The notes: a model not told the origin generated them from the letters alone. Counted from the stretch's first letter, positions 8,593-17,735 are shown. The stretch is DNA of 64,000 nucleotides from JACVRN01 sp036389255 (GCA_036389255.1 DASVQI010000041.1:434001-498000), one strand, 5' to 3'. Translations and numbers: made by a program.

Positions 8593-10418
8593 TGGAAACT
8601 CTCTACAAAGTAGTCACTACAAACGATGAATTAAGCCGCGCTGTCGCGGAGCTTAAAAACTGTCCCGTTGTAGGATTCGACACCGAGACGACGGCCCTCG
8701 ACCCGTATCAGGGCCGCGTGCGACTCGTGCAGCTCAGCACGCCCGAAGGCTTCACCTACATCATAGACCTAGACCGATTCGCTTCGGGTGATATGCGAAA
8801 GGTGGAATCGCTTGAGCCTTTGCGAAAACTGCTGGCGGCACAAAAGCCCGTCAAAATCGCTCACAACGCCAAGTTCGACGCCAAGTGGGTTCGTCATTAT
8901 TTAGGCGCGGAGCTTGGCGGCGAGTACGACTCGTGGAGCTGTGACAAGATAGAGGTGGAGCGCGGCGGCCTCTTCGACACGCTGCTCGCCAGCCAGATTG
9001 TCTCTGCGGGCGACACGGAAGACCGGCACAGTCTCCAACTCGTGGTCGAGCGCTACCTGAGCGAGACGCTGGACAAGTCCTCACAGCTTTCGGATTGGAG
9101 CGGGGAGTTGTCGGAAACGCAGCTTGAGTACGCGGCGCGCGATGCCGCAATCCTTCTCCCACTGCGCGAAAAGCTTGTAGAGCGCATCAAGGCCGACAGC
9201 CTCGGGCGCGTGGCTCAACTCGAATTTGAATGCGTCGTTCCCATAGCTGAAGTTGAGCGCGCAGGAGTCTTTCTGGACGTGGCTTGCTGGCGCGAGCAGA
9301 TTGCGGTGGTGCAGAAGAAGCGCACGATACTGGCCGAAGAGCTGCAAGCGATGCTTGCCGAAGGCGCGACACAGGGGCTTCTCTTCGCGGACGCGCGCGT
9401 GGACATCAATCTGGATTCGCACACGCAGTTGTCAGCCGCTCTCAAGCGCTTGGGCGTGCCGCTTCCGGATTCGACGCGCAACTGGAAGCTGCAACCGCTC
9501 GCGGCGGATTATCCGGTGATAGCAAAGCTGCTGGAATACCGCACCGTGCAGAAGTCTTTGACGAGCTACGGCGAAAACATCATCAACGAAATCAATCCCA
9601 AGACGGGCCGGATACACGCCAGCTTTCACCAGATAGGCGCGCCCACGGGACGCATGGCCTGCACCAACCCCAACGTGCAGCAGGTTCCGCACGCCGTCGA
9701 GTATAGACGCTGCTTCCGCGCGCCCGAAGGCAGAAAGCTGGTCATAGCCGATTACAGCCAGATAGAGCTGCGCATCCTTGCGGACTTCACAGGCGACGAC
9801 GGATTCATAAGCGCCTTCAACTCGGGCGCAGACCTGCACCGCGTGACTGCCGCCCAAGTCTTCAACGTCCCGCTCGAAGAGGTCACCGGTGACCAGCGCT
9901 CCTTCGCCAAACGCCTGAACTTCGGCGTGGTCTACGGCATAGGCGCACAGCGATTCTCCATGATGACCGGCCTCTCCCAGACCGAATCGGAAGACCTGCT
10001 GCGCCGCTACTTCGCAACCTACCGCGCGCTAGACACGTGGCTGCGGGACGCGGCCCTGCGCGCCCTGCGCGAGCGCATGGCCCGCACAGCCTCCGGGCGC
10101 ATGGCCCGCTTCAACTTCGACCCCGCAGATAAACAGGCCGCGTCGCTCGCACAGCGCAACGGCAAAAATACTCCAATCCAGGGAAGCTCGGCAGACATAC
10201 TCAAACGCGCTCTCAGGCTGCTGCATGACAAGCTGCGCGGGACGAGCGCCGCCATCGTCAACATGATTCACGACGAGATAGTAGTTGAGACGGATGCTGC
10301 GGAGGCCGAAAAGATAGGCGAGATTGTAGAGGACGCCATGTGCAGGGCGGGCGAAGAGTACGTCAAAAAAGTTCCCGTCAAAGTCGAAACCGAAATAGCA
10401 GACGCATGGGTCAAGTAA
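8592..10418 (+). CDS. Family A DNA polymerase with 3'-5' exonuclease, no 5' nuclease domain
   Basis: Template-directed DNA synthesis and proofreading. The N-terminal DnaQ/RNaseD-type exonuclease has DTET (residues 30-33), NAKFDAKW and a YAARDA motif. Polymerase motif A is VIADYSQIELRI (catalytic Asp387), motif B RSFAKRLNFGVVYG (Arg436, Lys440), and motif C IHDE (His560, Asp561, Glu562). All catalytic residues are present. At 608 aa it lacks the 5'-3' exonuclease domain of standard PolA, so it resembles the bifunctional exonuclease/polymerase form found in several phyla. Whether it is the cell's only Pol I cannot be told from the window. It is coupled to the cupin gene and followed at once by a hairpin repeat. 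Confidence 0.93.
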   Translation: METLYKVVTTNDELSRAVAELKNCPVVGFDTETTALDPYQGRVRLVQLSTPEGFTYIIDLDRFASGDMRKVESLEPLRKLLAAQKPVKIAHNAKFDAKWVRHYLGAELGGEYDSWSCDKIEVERGGLFDTLLASQIVSAGDTEDRHSLQLVVERYLSETLDKSSQLSDWSGELSETQLEYAARDAAILLPLREKLVERIKADSLGRVAQLEFECVVPIAEVERAGVFLDVACWREQIAVVQKKRTILAEELQAMLAEGATQGLLFADARVDINLDSHTQLSAALKRLGVPLPDSTRNWKLQPLAADYPVIAKLLEYRTVQKSLTSYGENIINEINPKTGRIHASFHQIGAPTGRMACTNPNVQQVPHAVEYRRCFRAPEGRKLVIADYSQIELRILADFTGDDGFISAFNSGADLHRVTAAQVFNVPLEEVTGDQRSFAKRLNFGVVYGIGAQRFSMMTGLSQTESEDLLRRYFATYRALDTWLRDAALRALRERMARTASGRMARFNFDPADKQAASLAQRNGKNTPIQGSSADILKRALRLLHDKLRGTSAAIVNMIHDEIVVETDAAEAEKIGEIVEDAMCRAGEEYVKKVPVKVETEIADAWVK

Positions 10419-10482
10419 GAGCAGTGATGAGTGACAAGCAGGAAGAAGCTCTGACTCGTCACTTGTCACTCATCACTGCTCT
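10418..10482. repeat. Heptad inverted repeat with perfect 21-bp arms, GCAGTGA class
   Basis: 10418-10438 is the exact reverse complement of 10462-10482. Units read GCAGTGA, TGAGTGA, CAAGCAG on the left and CTCGTCA, CTTGTCA, CTCATCA on the right. It sits between the convergent polymerase and permease genes. It contains the last base of the polymerase stop and the permease stop (TCA at 10473-10475 on the plus strand), so it may be a two-way terminator. Confidence 0.88.
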
Positions 10483-12017
10483 TGTTGGGCTTCTTCGAAT
10501 GCCGGGCGGAGGGCGGCTCGCTTGCGCCAGACCAGATAGACGGGCAGACCCGTGAAGACTATCAGGTAGCCTATGCCTGCCGTCTGCGGTGACAGGTAAG
10601 CTAAATCGAGTACCAGCAGGAGCGCTATCAGAATGTAGAGCGCGGGCACGAAGGGATAGCCCCACGTGCGATAGGGCCTCTGGGCTTCCGGTGCTTTATG
10701 GCGCATGACTATGACGGCCGCGACCATCAGCACGTAGAAGACAAGGTCGGCTGAGATGATGTAGGCCAGCAGTTGCGTGTAGACATCGCCGTAAGGGTCT
10801 TCGCCGGGAGCGGCGTTCGGCTTGACGGTGCGCGGCAGGGTCAGCAGGCTGGCCCAGATGCCCTGCGCTATAAGAGCCACGGCAGGGACGTGATACGAGT
10901 TGACTCGCCCCACGGCTTTGAAGAAGAGCCGGTCGCGCGCCATCGCGTAATAGACGCGAGCGCCCGCCAGAATCAGCCCGTTGTTGCATCCGAAGGTTGA
11001 AACCATTATCAGCACGGCCATCAGGAGAGTTCCGGGCGCGCCCAGTATGGCCTGCATCGTGACGGTGGCGACCCTGTCCTGCGGCGCTCTCTGAATCTCG
11101 GAGAGCGGCAGCGTTACTACGTAGGCCATGTTCGCCAGCAGGTAAAGCCCCACGACCAGCCCGCAGCCTATCAGCAGCGCGCGCGGAAGATTGCGCCCCG
11201 GCTCTCGCACCTCGCTCCCCGTGAACGTGACGTTGTTCCATGCCGACTGAGCGAAGAGCGGCCCGACCATGGCCTGTCCCAGCAGCATCGCCAGCGCCAG
11301 CGCTCCCGTCACCTTAAAGTCAGGGAGAGCAGCCTGCGGCGTCCAACCGTTTGAAGCCGGATTCCACCAGTCGGAAGTAAAGGCCGCCGCGCCCGTACCG
11401 GAGCCTGCGGCCCAACCCAGAGTCAGGCCGACCAGTATCAGACCTACGAGCGCAGCAGTCTTCGTGAAGGTGAAGGTGTTCTGAATGGCCTTTCCGGCGC
11501 GCAGACCGAAAGTGTTGGTCGCCGTCAGAAAGAGTATCACTAGGATGGCTACGAACTGCTGCGTCGAAAGGCTGAACGCGTAGCTCTGGCCCAGCCGCAC
11601 GGGCTCTATTATGTAGCTGGTGGAAGAGATTTGCGGGGCCAGCACGCCCATGAACTTTGCGAAGCCTATGGCGACCGCAGCAATCGTGCCCGTCTGTATC
11701 ACCAGAAAGAGCGACCAGCCGAAGAGAAAGCCTATGGCCGGGCTGTAGGCTTCGCGCAGGAAGACGTACTGGCCGCCAGCGCGCGGCATCATCGTCGCAA
11801 GCTCCGCGCAGCAGAGAGCGCCTGTAATGGTCAGAAGCCCGGCCACGGCCCACGCCGCAAGGAGCCAGCCGGGCGAGCCAACGAGTCGTGCGCTCGCAGC
11901 AGAGGTGAGGAAAATCCCGGAGCCTATCATGGAGCCCACGACAATCATCGTCGCGTCCAGAAGCCCTAGGCTCCTCACAAGGCTCTGAGAATCGCTGTCG
12001 CTCTTCTTCTCGCTCAT
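10473..12017 (-). CDS. APC superfamily amino acid permease
   Basis: Inner-membrane amino acid/polyamine/organocation transporter of 514 aa with about 12 hydrophobic segments. The family signature VVGSMIGSGIF, in the broken first helix that binds substrate, is at about residues 27-37. MMPRAGGQYVFLREAYSP matches the conserved TM2-TM3 region. Two longer polar loops (near residues 200-225 and 395-415) are visible. Substrate not determinable. The C-terminal codons and stop lie inside the hairpin repeat shared with the convergent polymerase gene. Upstream another hairpin separates it from the lipoprotein gene. Confidence 0.9.
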   Translation of the reverse strand: MSEKKSDSDSQSLVRSLGLLDATMIVVGSMIGSGIFLTSAASARLVGSPGWLLAAWAVAGLLTITGALCCAELATMMPRAGGQYVFLREAYSPAIGFLFGWSLFLVIQTGTIAAVAIGFAKFMGVLAPQISSTSYIIEPVRLGQSYAFSLSTQQFVAILVILFLTATNTFGLRAGKAIQNTFTFTKTAALVGLILVGLTLGWAAGSGTGAAAFTSDWWNPASNGWTPQAALPDFKVTGALALAMLLGQAMVGPLFAQSAWNNVTFTGSEVREPGRNLPRALLIGCGLVVGLYLLANMAYVVTLPLSEIQRAPQDRVATVTMQAILGAPGTLLMAVLIMVSTFGCNNGLILAGARVYYAMARDRLFFKAVGRVNSYHVPAVALIAQGIWASLLTLPRTVKPNAAPGEDPYGDVYTQLLAYIISADLVFYVLMVAAVIVMRHKAPEAQRPYRTWGYPFVPALYILIALLLVLDLAYLSPQTAGIGYLIVFTGLPVYLVWRKRAALRPAFEEAQQEQ

Positions 12018-12027
12018 GGGAGAAAAT

Positions 12028-12111
12028 GGTGGATAGGCGTTTGGGGGCCGGTAAAAGAAAGAGAGCTTGATTATCTTTTAACGGCCCCCGACCCCTGACC
12101 CCTATCCCCTG
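12028..12111. repeat. Heptad inverted repeat, CCCCTGA class with A/G core
   Basis: Left units are GGATAGG, CGTTTGG, GGGCCGG, followed by TAAAAGAAAGAGAG. Right side has ATCTTTTAA then CGGCCCC, CGACCCC, TGACCCC, TATCCCC. It lies between two minus-strand genes, after the lipoprotein stop and before the permease start. Confidence 0.82.
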
Positions 12112-12117
12112 CTTTTA

Positions 12118-12699
12118 CTACTTGCACATGTTCGGATTGGCGCGTGCAATATCCGAAGCCTTCTTGTGAAGGTCGCGGGCCTCCTGCCTGAGCTTTTTGA
12201 AATCATTATATTTGTTGGTGTATTCCGTGCGCTTGTCTGCCGGGAGTCCCTGAGCGGTGTAGTTGTCACGCGCAATGACGGCCGCGTCGCGCATGGCCGT
12301 CCAAGCCTCTACCTCTTTGCGGAAAGCCTGCGCCTTGATTGAAAGATATTCCTTGCAGTTTGTGTTGACATCCAGTTTGGATGCCTGCTCCACCTTGTCT
12401 GCGGCATCCTTCCCCTTTTCCAATCCCTTCTCAATATCCTTGACCAGCTCGCCAAGAAGACGTTTGGCCTCGTCCACGTTCTTGTCGTTCATGGCCTTGT
12501 TGAGGTCACGCTGTTTCTGTGTGGCCTCTTCATCAATTCTGTCAATCTCTTGAAGGTCTTCTGTTGCCTCACCCACAAGCTTGCTGACCTCTTGGGTAGG
12601 GTTCTTTCCAAGATTTTTTAAGGAGGAACAGGCGAGGGACACAGCCGCCAGCAACATCAGCGCCAGCACTGCATTAACCTTACCTCTTTTGTCTATCAT
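12118..12699 (-). CDS. Predicted lipoprotein with coiled-coil body
   Basis: A 193-aa protein. A signal peptide ends in a lipobox (VSLAC; Cys24 would be lipidated), followed by SSLKNLGKNPTQE. The rest is highly charged and helical, with long Glu/Asp/Lys runs (EEATQKQRDLNKAMNDKN and similar) that suggest a coiled coil or helical bundle. An AAAGGAA ribosome site precedes the ATG. I do not recognise a family. Attachment to the outer or inner membrane is inferred from the lipobox. Confidence 0.78.
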   Translation of the reverse strand: MIDKRGKVNAVLALMLLAAVSLACSSLKNLGKNPTQEVSKLVGEATEDLQEIDRIDEEATQKQRDLNKAMNDKNVDEAKRLLGELVKDIEKGLEKGKDAADKVEQASKLDVNTNCKEYLSIKAQAFRKEVEAWTAMRDAAVIARDNYTAQGLPADKRTEYTNKYNDFKKLRQEARDLHKKASDIARANPNMCK

Positions 12700-13059
12700 G
12701 ATGGATTCCTTTCAAATTTTTTTGATGGCAAACGCGTGTCTAAGGCGAATATTCCCGGACGGGAAAGACTGCTTTTTCGAGCCCCACATCCGGGCCGGGG
12801 CACGAGCTTTATGGCCTGAAGAACACGTGTGAATCTGGCATGAGCAGCGTGGATATTCTCTTTTCTTCAGAAACCTGTCAAGGAGAAATTAAAATGGCAA
12901 AACCGCCCGGCAATGGTAGCGGACTCCCTTTTTTCAAGACTTTTGCCTTATCCCTCTGCTTGACAGCCTGCTTGGCGCTCCCCTAGTCTTATCTGCTTGA
13001 ACAAGCCGGGGATTCCCGCCTGATGAGAGAGACACCGCCTGACGAGACCGAGAAGCAAG
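12700..13059. other. 360-bp spacer before the polysaccharide cluster
   Basis: Separates the divergent lipoprotein gene and the polysaccharide cluster. It holds a short ORF with a good ribosome site (12894-12986, listed separately). A TTGACA at 12960-12965 could be a -35 box for the cluster, but the best -10 match near 12984 (TAGTCT) is poor. No heptad hairpin and no tRNA-like structure seen. Confidence 0.5.
12894..12986 (+). CDS. Possible 30-aa membrane peptide
   Basis: An AAGGAG ribosome site (12880-12885) lies 8 nt before an ATG that opens a 30-codon frame ending in TAG. The peptide starts MAKPPGNGSG and continues with a hydrophobic, Cys/Leu-rich stretch (FALSLCLTACLALP). It could be a leader peptide or a small membrane peptide ahead of the polysaccharide operon, or chance. 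Only the ribosome site and hydrophobic pattern support it. Confidence 0.3.
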   Translation: MAKPPGNGSGLPFFKTFALSLCLTACLALP

Positions 13060-14397
13060 ATGATTAAAGACGAAATTAGAGATCTGATTAGAGACAAACG
13101 TGCGCACATGGGCGTTATAGGCTTGGGCTACGTGGGCCTGCCGCTCGCCGTAGAGTTCGCGCACAAGGGCTTTTCCACCACGGGCTTTGAAGTTGACAGT
13201 GCCAAGGCCGAGGCCATCAATCAAGGCCGCTCTTACATAGGCGACGTTTCCTCGTCTTCGATAAAAGAGATGGTCGGAGCCTCGCGCCTGAACGCGACCA
13301 CGGATTTCTCTCATCTGAGCAAGTGCGACGCGATAATCATCTGCGTGCCCACGCCTTTGAGGAAGACGAAAGAGCCGGACATTACCTACATACTGGCAGC
13401 CGCCGAAGAGATAAAGAAGAACTTAAGGCGAGGCCAGCTTGTCATACTCGAATCCACGACTTACCCGGGCACGACGGACGAAGTCCTGCTGCCCATGCTC
13501 GAAGAGACGGGGCTCAAGCTCGATGAAGATTTTCTTCTGGCCTTCTCGCCGGAGCGCGTTGACCCCGGCAACCCGCAGTTCCAGACGCACAATATCCCGA
13601 AAGTCGTGGGCGGCTGCACGGACGACTCTACGGAAGTCGCCGCTTACCTGTACTCGCAGATAGTATCGCAGGTTCACTCTGTAACGAGCGCGCGCGTGGC
13701 CGAAGCAGCGAAGCTTCTGGAGAACACCTTCCGCGCCGTCAACATAGGGATGGCCAACGAGATGGCGCGGCTCTGCTACGCTCTGGGCATAGACACATGG
13801 GAAGTGATTCGCGCCGCCGCCACCAAGCCCTTCGGCTTCATGCCCTTTTATCCGGGGCCGGGCATTGGCGGCCACTGCATACCCCTCGACCCGCATTATC
13901 TCTCGTGGAAAGCGCGCCAGCACGGTTTCGATTCCCGCTTCATAGGACTGGCCGAAGAGGTGAACTCAAGGATGCCCGACCACGTGGTCACGCTCGTCGC
14001 GGACGGCCTCAACGACGACCGCAAGGCCCTGAACGGCGCGCGCGTCATGCTCCTTGGCGTCGCCTACAAAAAGGATGTCAACGACGTGAGAGAGAGCCCC
14101 GCGCTCTCCATCATAGACCGGCTGCGCGCCAAGGGCGCGGATGTCTCGTATCACGACCCGTTCGTCTCGGAAGTGCGCTTTGACGACGCCCACACGGAAG
14201 GAAGCGGCGCTCCCCTACAGTCCGTGGAGTTGAAGGACGAAGAGCTTGCAAACAGTGATTGCGTCATCATCGTTACAGACCATAGCGGCATAGATTACGA
14301 GCGCGTCACTTCACAATGTAAGCTCGTCGTTGACACGCGAAACGCTCTCTCTAATGAGCTGCGGCGAAAGTCCCGCGCCAGAATCATTCGCTTATAA
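13060..14397 (+). CDS. Nucleotide-sugar 6-dehydrogenase (UDP-HexNAc type)
   Basis: Oxidises C6 of a UDP-sugar to the uronic acid using two NAD+. The N-terminal Rossmann motif GLGYVGLPLA is at residues about 21-30. The catalytic Cys273 is in GPGIGGHCIPLDP, and the conserved Lys is in FRAVNIGMANE and neighbouring blocks. The C-terminal domain has LGVAYKKDVNDVRESP. The GIGGHCIPLDPHYL pattern fits the UDP-N-acetylhexosamine dehydrogenase branch (WbpA/WecC-like) rather than UDP-glucose dehydrogenase. With the next gene it could make UDP-ManNAcA; otherwise it may act on UDP-GlcNAc or UDP-GalNAc. First gene of the polysaccharide cluster. Confidence 0.9.
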   Translation: MIKDEIRDLIRDKRAHMGVIGLGYVGLPLAVEFAHKGFSTTGFEVDSAKAEAINQGRSYIGDVSSSSIKEMVGASRLNATTDFSHLSKCDAIIICVPTPLRKTKEPDITYILAAAEEIKKNLRRGQLVILESTTYPGTTDEVLLPMLEETGLKLDEDFLLAFSPERVDPGNPQFQTHNIPKVVGGCTDDSTEVAAYLYSQIVSQVHSVTSARVAEAAKLLENTFRAVNIGMANEMARLCYALGIDTWEVIRAAATKPFGFMPFYPGPGIGGHCIPLDPHYLSWKARQHGFDSRFIGLAEEVNSRMPDHVVTLVADGLNDDRKALNGARVMLLGVAYKKDVNDVRESPALSIIDRLRAKGADVSYHDPFVSEVRFDDAHTEGSGAPLQSVELKDEELANSDCVIIVTDHSGIDYERVTSQCKLVVDTRNALSNELRRKSRARIIRL

Positions 14398-14460
14398 GCA
14401 GTCACGAGTCAGCTATCGGGCCAAAAGCTTTTTACTGACTGCCGTTGACTGACGGCTGTT
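14398..14460. repeat. Heptad inverted repeat, degenerate GACTGAC class
   Basis: Left units are GCAGTCA, CGAGTCA, GCTATCG. Right units are ACTGACT, GCCGTTG, ACTGACG. Pairing is weaker than in other copies. It lies inside the polysaccharide operon between the dehydrogenase and the epimerase, so it is unlikely to be an absolute terminator there. Confidence 0.6.
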
Positions 14461-14468
14461 TGCTATTC

Positions 14469-15578
14469 ATGTTGAAAATCATAAACGTAGTAGGCGCGCG
14501 CCCCAACTTTATGAAGGCCGCGCCCGTGGTGGAAGAGATGAAGCGGCGCTCGTCCGAGTTTGCGCCGCTTCTGGTTCATACGGGCCAGCACTACGACCGG
14601 GACATGTCGGAAGCCTTCTTCCGCGACCTGGGCTTACCCGAGCCGGACGTTTATCTGGGCGTGGGCTCCGGCACGCACGCGCAGCAGACCGCCAGCGTCA
14701 TGGCCAGCTTCGAGCCCGTGCTCCTGAAAGAGCGGCCCGACTGGCTGCTGGTCGTGGGCGACGTTAATTCCACACTGGCCTGCGCGCTCGTGGCCGTAAA
14801 GCTGGGCGTGCGGGTGGCTCACGTCGAGGCGGGCCTGCGCAGCCGCGACCGCTCCATGCCGGAAGAGATAAACCGCATCCTGACAGACCAGATAGCAGAC
14901 CTGCTGCTCACGCCCTCGCAGGATGCAGACCGGAATCTTCTAGCGGAAGGCATCCCCCCGGAGCGCATACGCTTTGTCGGCAACGTCATGATTGACTCTC
15001 TCTTCGCGCATCTTAAGCGGGCCGAAAGCCTGCGCGTGCGCGAAGAGCTTGGAGTCGCCGGTTCCGATTATGCCGTGCTCACGCTTCATCGCCCGTCGAA
15101 CGTGGACGAGCGCGAGACGTTCGGGCGGATACTCGACGCGCTCGAAGAGATAAGTAAGCGGCTGCCGATAATCTTTCCCGTGCACCCGCGCACGCGCGCA
15201 CGCCTTCGTGAGTTCGGCTTTGAGGAGAGAGTCGCTGGTAACGGCAGCTTGCGTCTGGTAGACCCGCTTGGCTATCTGGATTTCCTGCGGCTCTATAGCG
15301 GCGCGCGTCTCGTGCTGACGGATTCGGGCGGGATACAGGAAGAGACGACTGCGCTCGGGCTTCCGTGTCTCACGCTGCGCGAGAACACGGAGCGGCCCGT
15401 GACGGTTGAGCTTGGAACCAACCGCATTGTCGGAACCGACACGGACAGGATTGTGCGCGCCGCGAAGGATGCGCTGGATGAGCCGCGCCGCGCCACTGAT
15501 GACGAGAAGCGGCTACCCCCGCTCTGGGATGGCCGCACAGCGCCGCGCATCCTCGAAGCTCTTCTGGAAAAGGCTTGA
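14469..15578 (+). CDS. wecB: UDP-N-acetylglucosamine 2-epimerase, non-hydrolysing
   Basis: Interconverts UDP-GlcNAc and UDP-ManNAc. 369 aa from the ATG at 14469, which puts the family start VVGARPNFMKAAPV at the N-terminus; an upstream TTG at 14445 would begin inside the hairpin repeat. Typical blocks: LLVHTGQHYDRDMS, VVGDVNSTLA, HVEAGLRS, PEEINRILTDQIADLL, and ILTDSGGIQEE-like LTDSGGIQEETTALG. Together with the preceding dehydrogenase it gives the route to UDP-ManNAc uronic acid. The next start is 3 nt after its stop. Confidence 0.93.
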   Translation: MLKIINVVGARPNFMKAAPVVEEMKRRSSEFAPLLVHTGQHYDRDMSEAFFRDLGLPEPDVYLGVGSGTHAQQTASVMASFEPVLLKERPDWLLVVGDVNSTLACALVAVKLGVRVAHVEAGLRSRDRSMPEEINRILTDQIADLLLTPSQDADRNLLAEGIPPERIRFVGNVMIDSLFAHLKRAESLRVREELGVAGSDYAVLTLHRPSNVDERETFGRILDALEEISKRLPIIFPVHPRTRARLREFGFEERVAGNGSLRLVDPLGYLDFLRLYSGARLVLTDSGGIQEETTALGLPCLTLRENTERPVTVELGTNRIVGTDTDRIVRAAKDALDEPRRATDDEKRLPPLWDGRTAPRILEALLEKA

Positions 15579-15581
15579 CCA

Positions 15582-17735
15582 ATGGGCGAAGAAAAAAAGG
15601 GCTCAGCTCTCGCCCCCCTTCCTTCATCACTTATTCCCCGCATACGTCGCGCCCTGCGTGGAGAGGTAGACGCCCTGACCCTCGCGCGTGAGGCCGTGCG
15701 TAGAAGCCGCGCCGCCCTCGTCCGCGACCGCGAGCGCGCGGGCCTTGAGCTGCTGGATAAAACTCCCGCCCGTCTTCTTCCTCCCTTCCGCGAATGGAGC
15801 GAAGGAAAGCTGCTTGAGCATTTCCGTCATCGCTCCGCGCCCCTCTTTCTGCGCGGCTTTCGCCAGACGGCGGAAAGAGCCTCAAGTGAGCCCAACCATC
15901 TTTTTCACGAAGAGACGAAGCGGTTAATCCGAGAGGCCGCGCGAGTCACGGATGAGCATTCGTGGCCGCTTCTGGGATTTGGCGAGAAGCATTTTGGAGA
16001 TGCGATAGAGTGGCGGCGCGACCTGCTCTCCGGCTACGAGTGGCCACTGGTGTTTCACTCGGACATAGGCTTCCAGCGCAATGACGGCTCGGACGTGCGC
16101 GTCCTGTGGGAGCTGAACCGGCTCAATCAACTCCTGACGCTGGCGCGCGCTTATAGTGTGACGCGTGATGAAGATTTCGCGCGCGAGTTCTTTCGTCAGG
16201 TGGAGAGCTGGCGAGAGCAGAACCCCGTCGGGCTCGGAGCCAACTGGTCTTGTGCCATGGAGGCGGCGCTCCGCGCCATCAACCTCCTTGCAGCCTTTGA
16301 GATTTTCCGCCACTCGCGGGAGATGACCGCCGGGCGTCTGCGGATGCTTCTCACGACGCTACACCAGCACGGCGCGCACATACGCCGCAACCTTGAGTTC
16401 TCGCACATAGCCACCAGCAATCATTACCTGTCGGACGTAGTGGGCCTTTTGTGGCTGGGTGTGATGCTGCCCGAGCTGGAAGATGCGCGCGCGTGGCGCA
16501 GGTTCGGGCTACGCGAGATGCTGCGCGAGATGGAGAAGCAGGTGCTCTTCGAAGGCGCTGACTTTGAAGCCTCCACGGGCTATCATCGCCTTGTGCTGGA
16601 GCTATTCCTTTACTCTTTTCTGCTCTGCCGCGAAAATGAGGTGGAGATTGAAGAGCGCTACTGGCTGAAGCTGCGGCAGATGTTCGACTACATGCGCGCC
16701 TACCTTAAACCCGAAGGCTGCGCGCCGCTCATAGGCGACACCGATAGCGGCAGAGTCCTGCCGGTGCGTCACAGGGCAGCGAACGACCACGCCTTTCTGC
16801 TATCTATAGGCGCTGCGCTCTTTAACGAGCCGCGCTTTAAGATGAAGGGGAACGTGCCGGAGGAGCTTTTCTGGATTCTGGGCGACGACGGAGTACGCGC
16901 CTTTGAAGCCTTAGAGTGCGCCGAAGAAATGGAAGGCTCACGCGGCTTCCCGCACGCTGGCACTTACATCATGCGCGACGCCGACCTTTACCTTCTCTTC
17001 AACGCGAGCGGAGTGGGCGCGCGCGGGCGCGGGAGCCACGGCCACAACGACGCGCTCTCTCTGGAAGTGAGCGCCTGCAACGTAAGCTTTATCGTTGACC
17101 CCGGAACCTACGTCTACACGGCCAATCTGGAAGAGAGGAATCTTTTTCGCTCGACGCGCTATCATTCGACCGTAGAGGTGGACGGCGAAGAACAGAACAG
17201 CACGGACGCGAGGACGCCTTTTGTGTTGGGCAACGAGGCGCAGCCGTTGGTGCTGAATTGGGAGACGGCGCGAGACTTTGACCTCATTAAAGCTGAGCAT
17301 AAAGGCTATGCGCGGCTGCGTGAGCCCGTGACCTGCACGCGCAGCGTAAGATTCGACAAGCGTAAAAGGCTCTGGCTGGTTGAGGACGAGTTCGCAGGCG
17401 CGGGAGCGCATGACTTTCGCTTTCGCTTTCATCTTGCCACGGGGCTCAAGGCTCATGTACGTGGCGGGATGATAGAGGCTCTTGAAGAGAAGAGCGGCGC
17501 GAGGCTCCTGATAGCGCCTCTTAACATGAAATCGGAGCCGACGCTCGAAGACCTTTTCACTTCCACGGATTACGGCGCGAAGAGTCCGAGCCTTTCGGCC
17601 TGCTGGACTGTGCGCGCCACCGTTCCCCTGAAAGTCGCGTGGGCGCTCGTTCCGGTCTGCGCGCACGAAGCGGTAGAGGAGAAGCTTGAGCTGATTAAAA
17701 CCTTGCGCCCGCTAGATGATGGCCGGAGCGCTTGA
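15582..17735 (+). CDS. Heparinase II/III-like polysaccharide lyase family protein
   Basis: 717 aa. The N-terminal alpha/alpha barrel (to about residue 420) contains ANWSCAMEAALRAINLL and a SNHYLSDVVGLLWLG block. The C-terminal beta-sandwich, the heparinase II/III-like domain, carries RGRGSHGHNDALS (His486/His488 region), VDPGTYVYT and RSTRYHSTVEVDG. Proteins of this family cleave, or are associated with the synthesis of, uronic-acid polymers. In an assembly cluster it may trim or release the polymer. No signal peptide is visible at the N-terminus, which is odd for a lyase acting on exported polymer. The gene follows the epimerase by 3 nt. Confidence 0.88.
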   Translation: MGEEKKGSALAPLPSSLIPRIRRALRGEVDALTLAREAVRRSRAALVRDRERAGLELLDKTPARLLPPFREWSEGKLLEHFRHRSAPLFLRGFRQTAERASSEPNHLFHEETKRLIREAARVTDEHSWPLLGFGEKHFGDAIEWRRDLLSGYEWPLVFHSDIGFQRNDGSDVRVLWELNRLNQLLTLARAYSVTRDEDFAREFFRQVESWREQNPVGLGANWSCAMEAALRAINLLAAFEIFRHSREMTAGRLRMLLTTLHQHGAHIRRNLEFSHIATSNHYLSDVVGLLWLGVMLPELEDARAWRRFGLREMLREMEKQVLFEGADFEASTGYHRLVLELFLYSFLLCRENEVEIEERYWLKLRQMFDYMRAYLKPEGCAPLIGDTDSGRVLPVRHRAANDHAFLLSIGAALFNEPRFKMKGNVPEELFWILGDDGVRAFEALECAEEMEGSRGFPHAGTYIMRDADLYLLFNASGVGARGRGSHGHNDALSLEVSACNVSFIVDPGTYVYTANLEERNLFRSTRYHSTVEVDGEEQNSTDARTPFVLGNEAQPLVLNWETARDFDLIKAEHKGYARLREPVTCTRSVRFDKRKRLWLVEDEFAGAGAHDFRFRFHLATGLKAHVRGGMIEALEEKSGARLLIAPLNMKSEPTLEDLFTSTDYGAKSPSLSACWTVRATVPLKVAWALVPVCAHEAVEEKLELIKTLRPLDDGRSA

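Noticed and set aside
15582..15650. Short GGGCGA/TCGCCC pairing at the start of the heparinase-like gene
   Set aside because: Too short and not heptad-periodic; likely chance.
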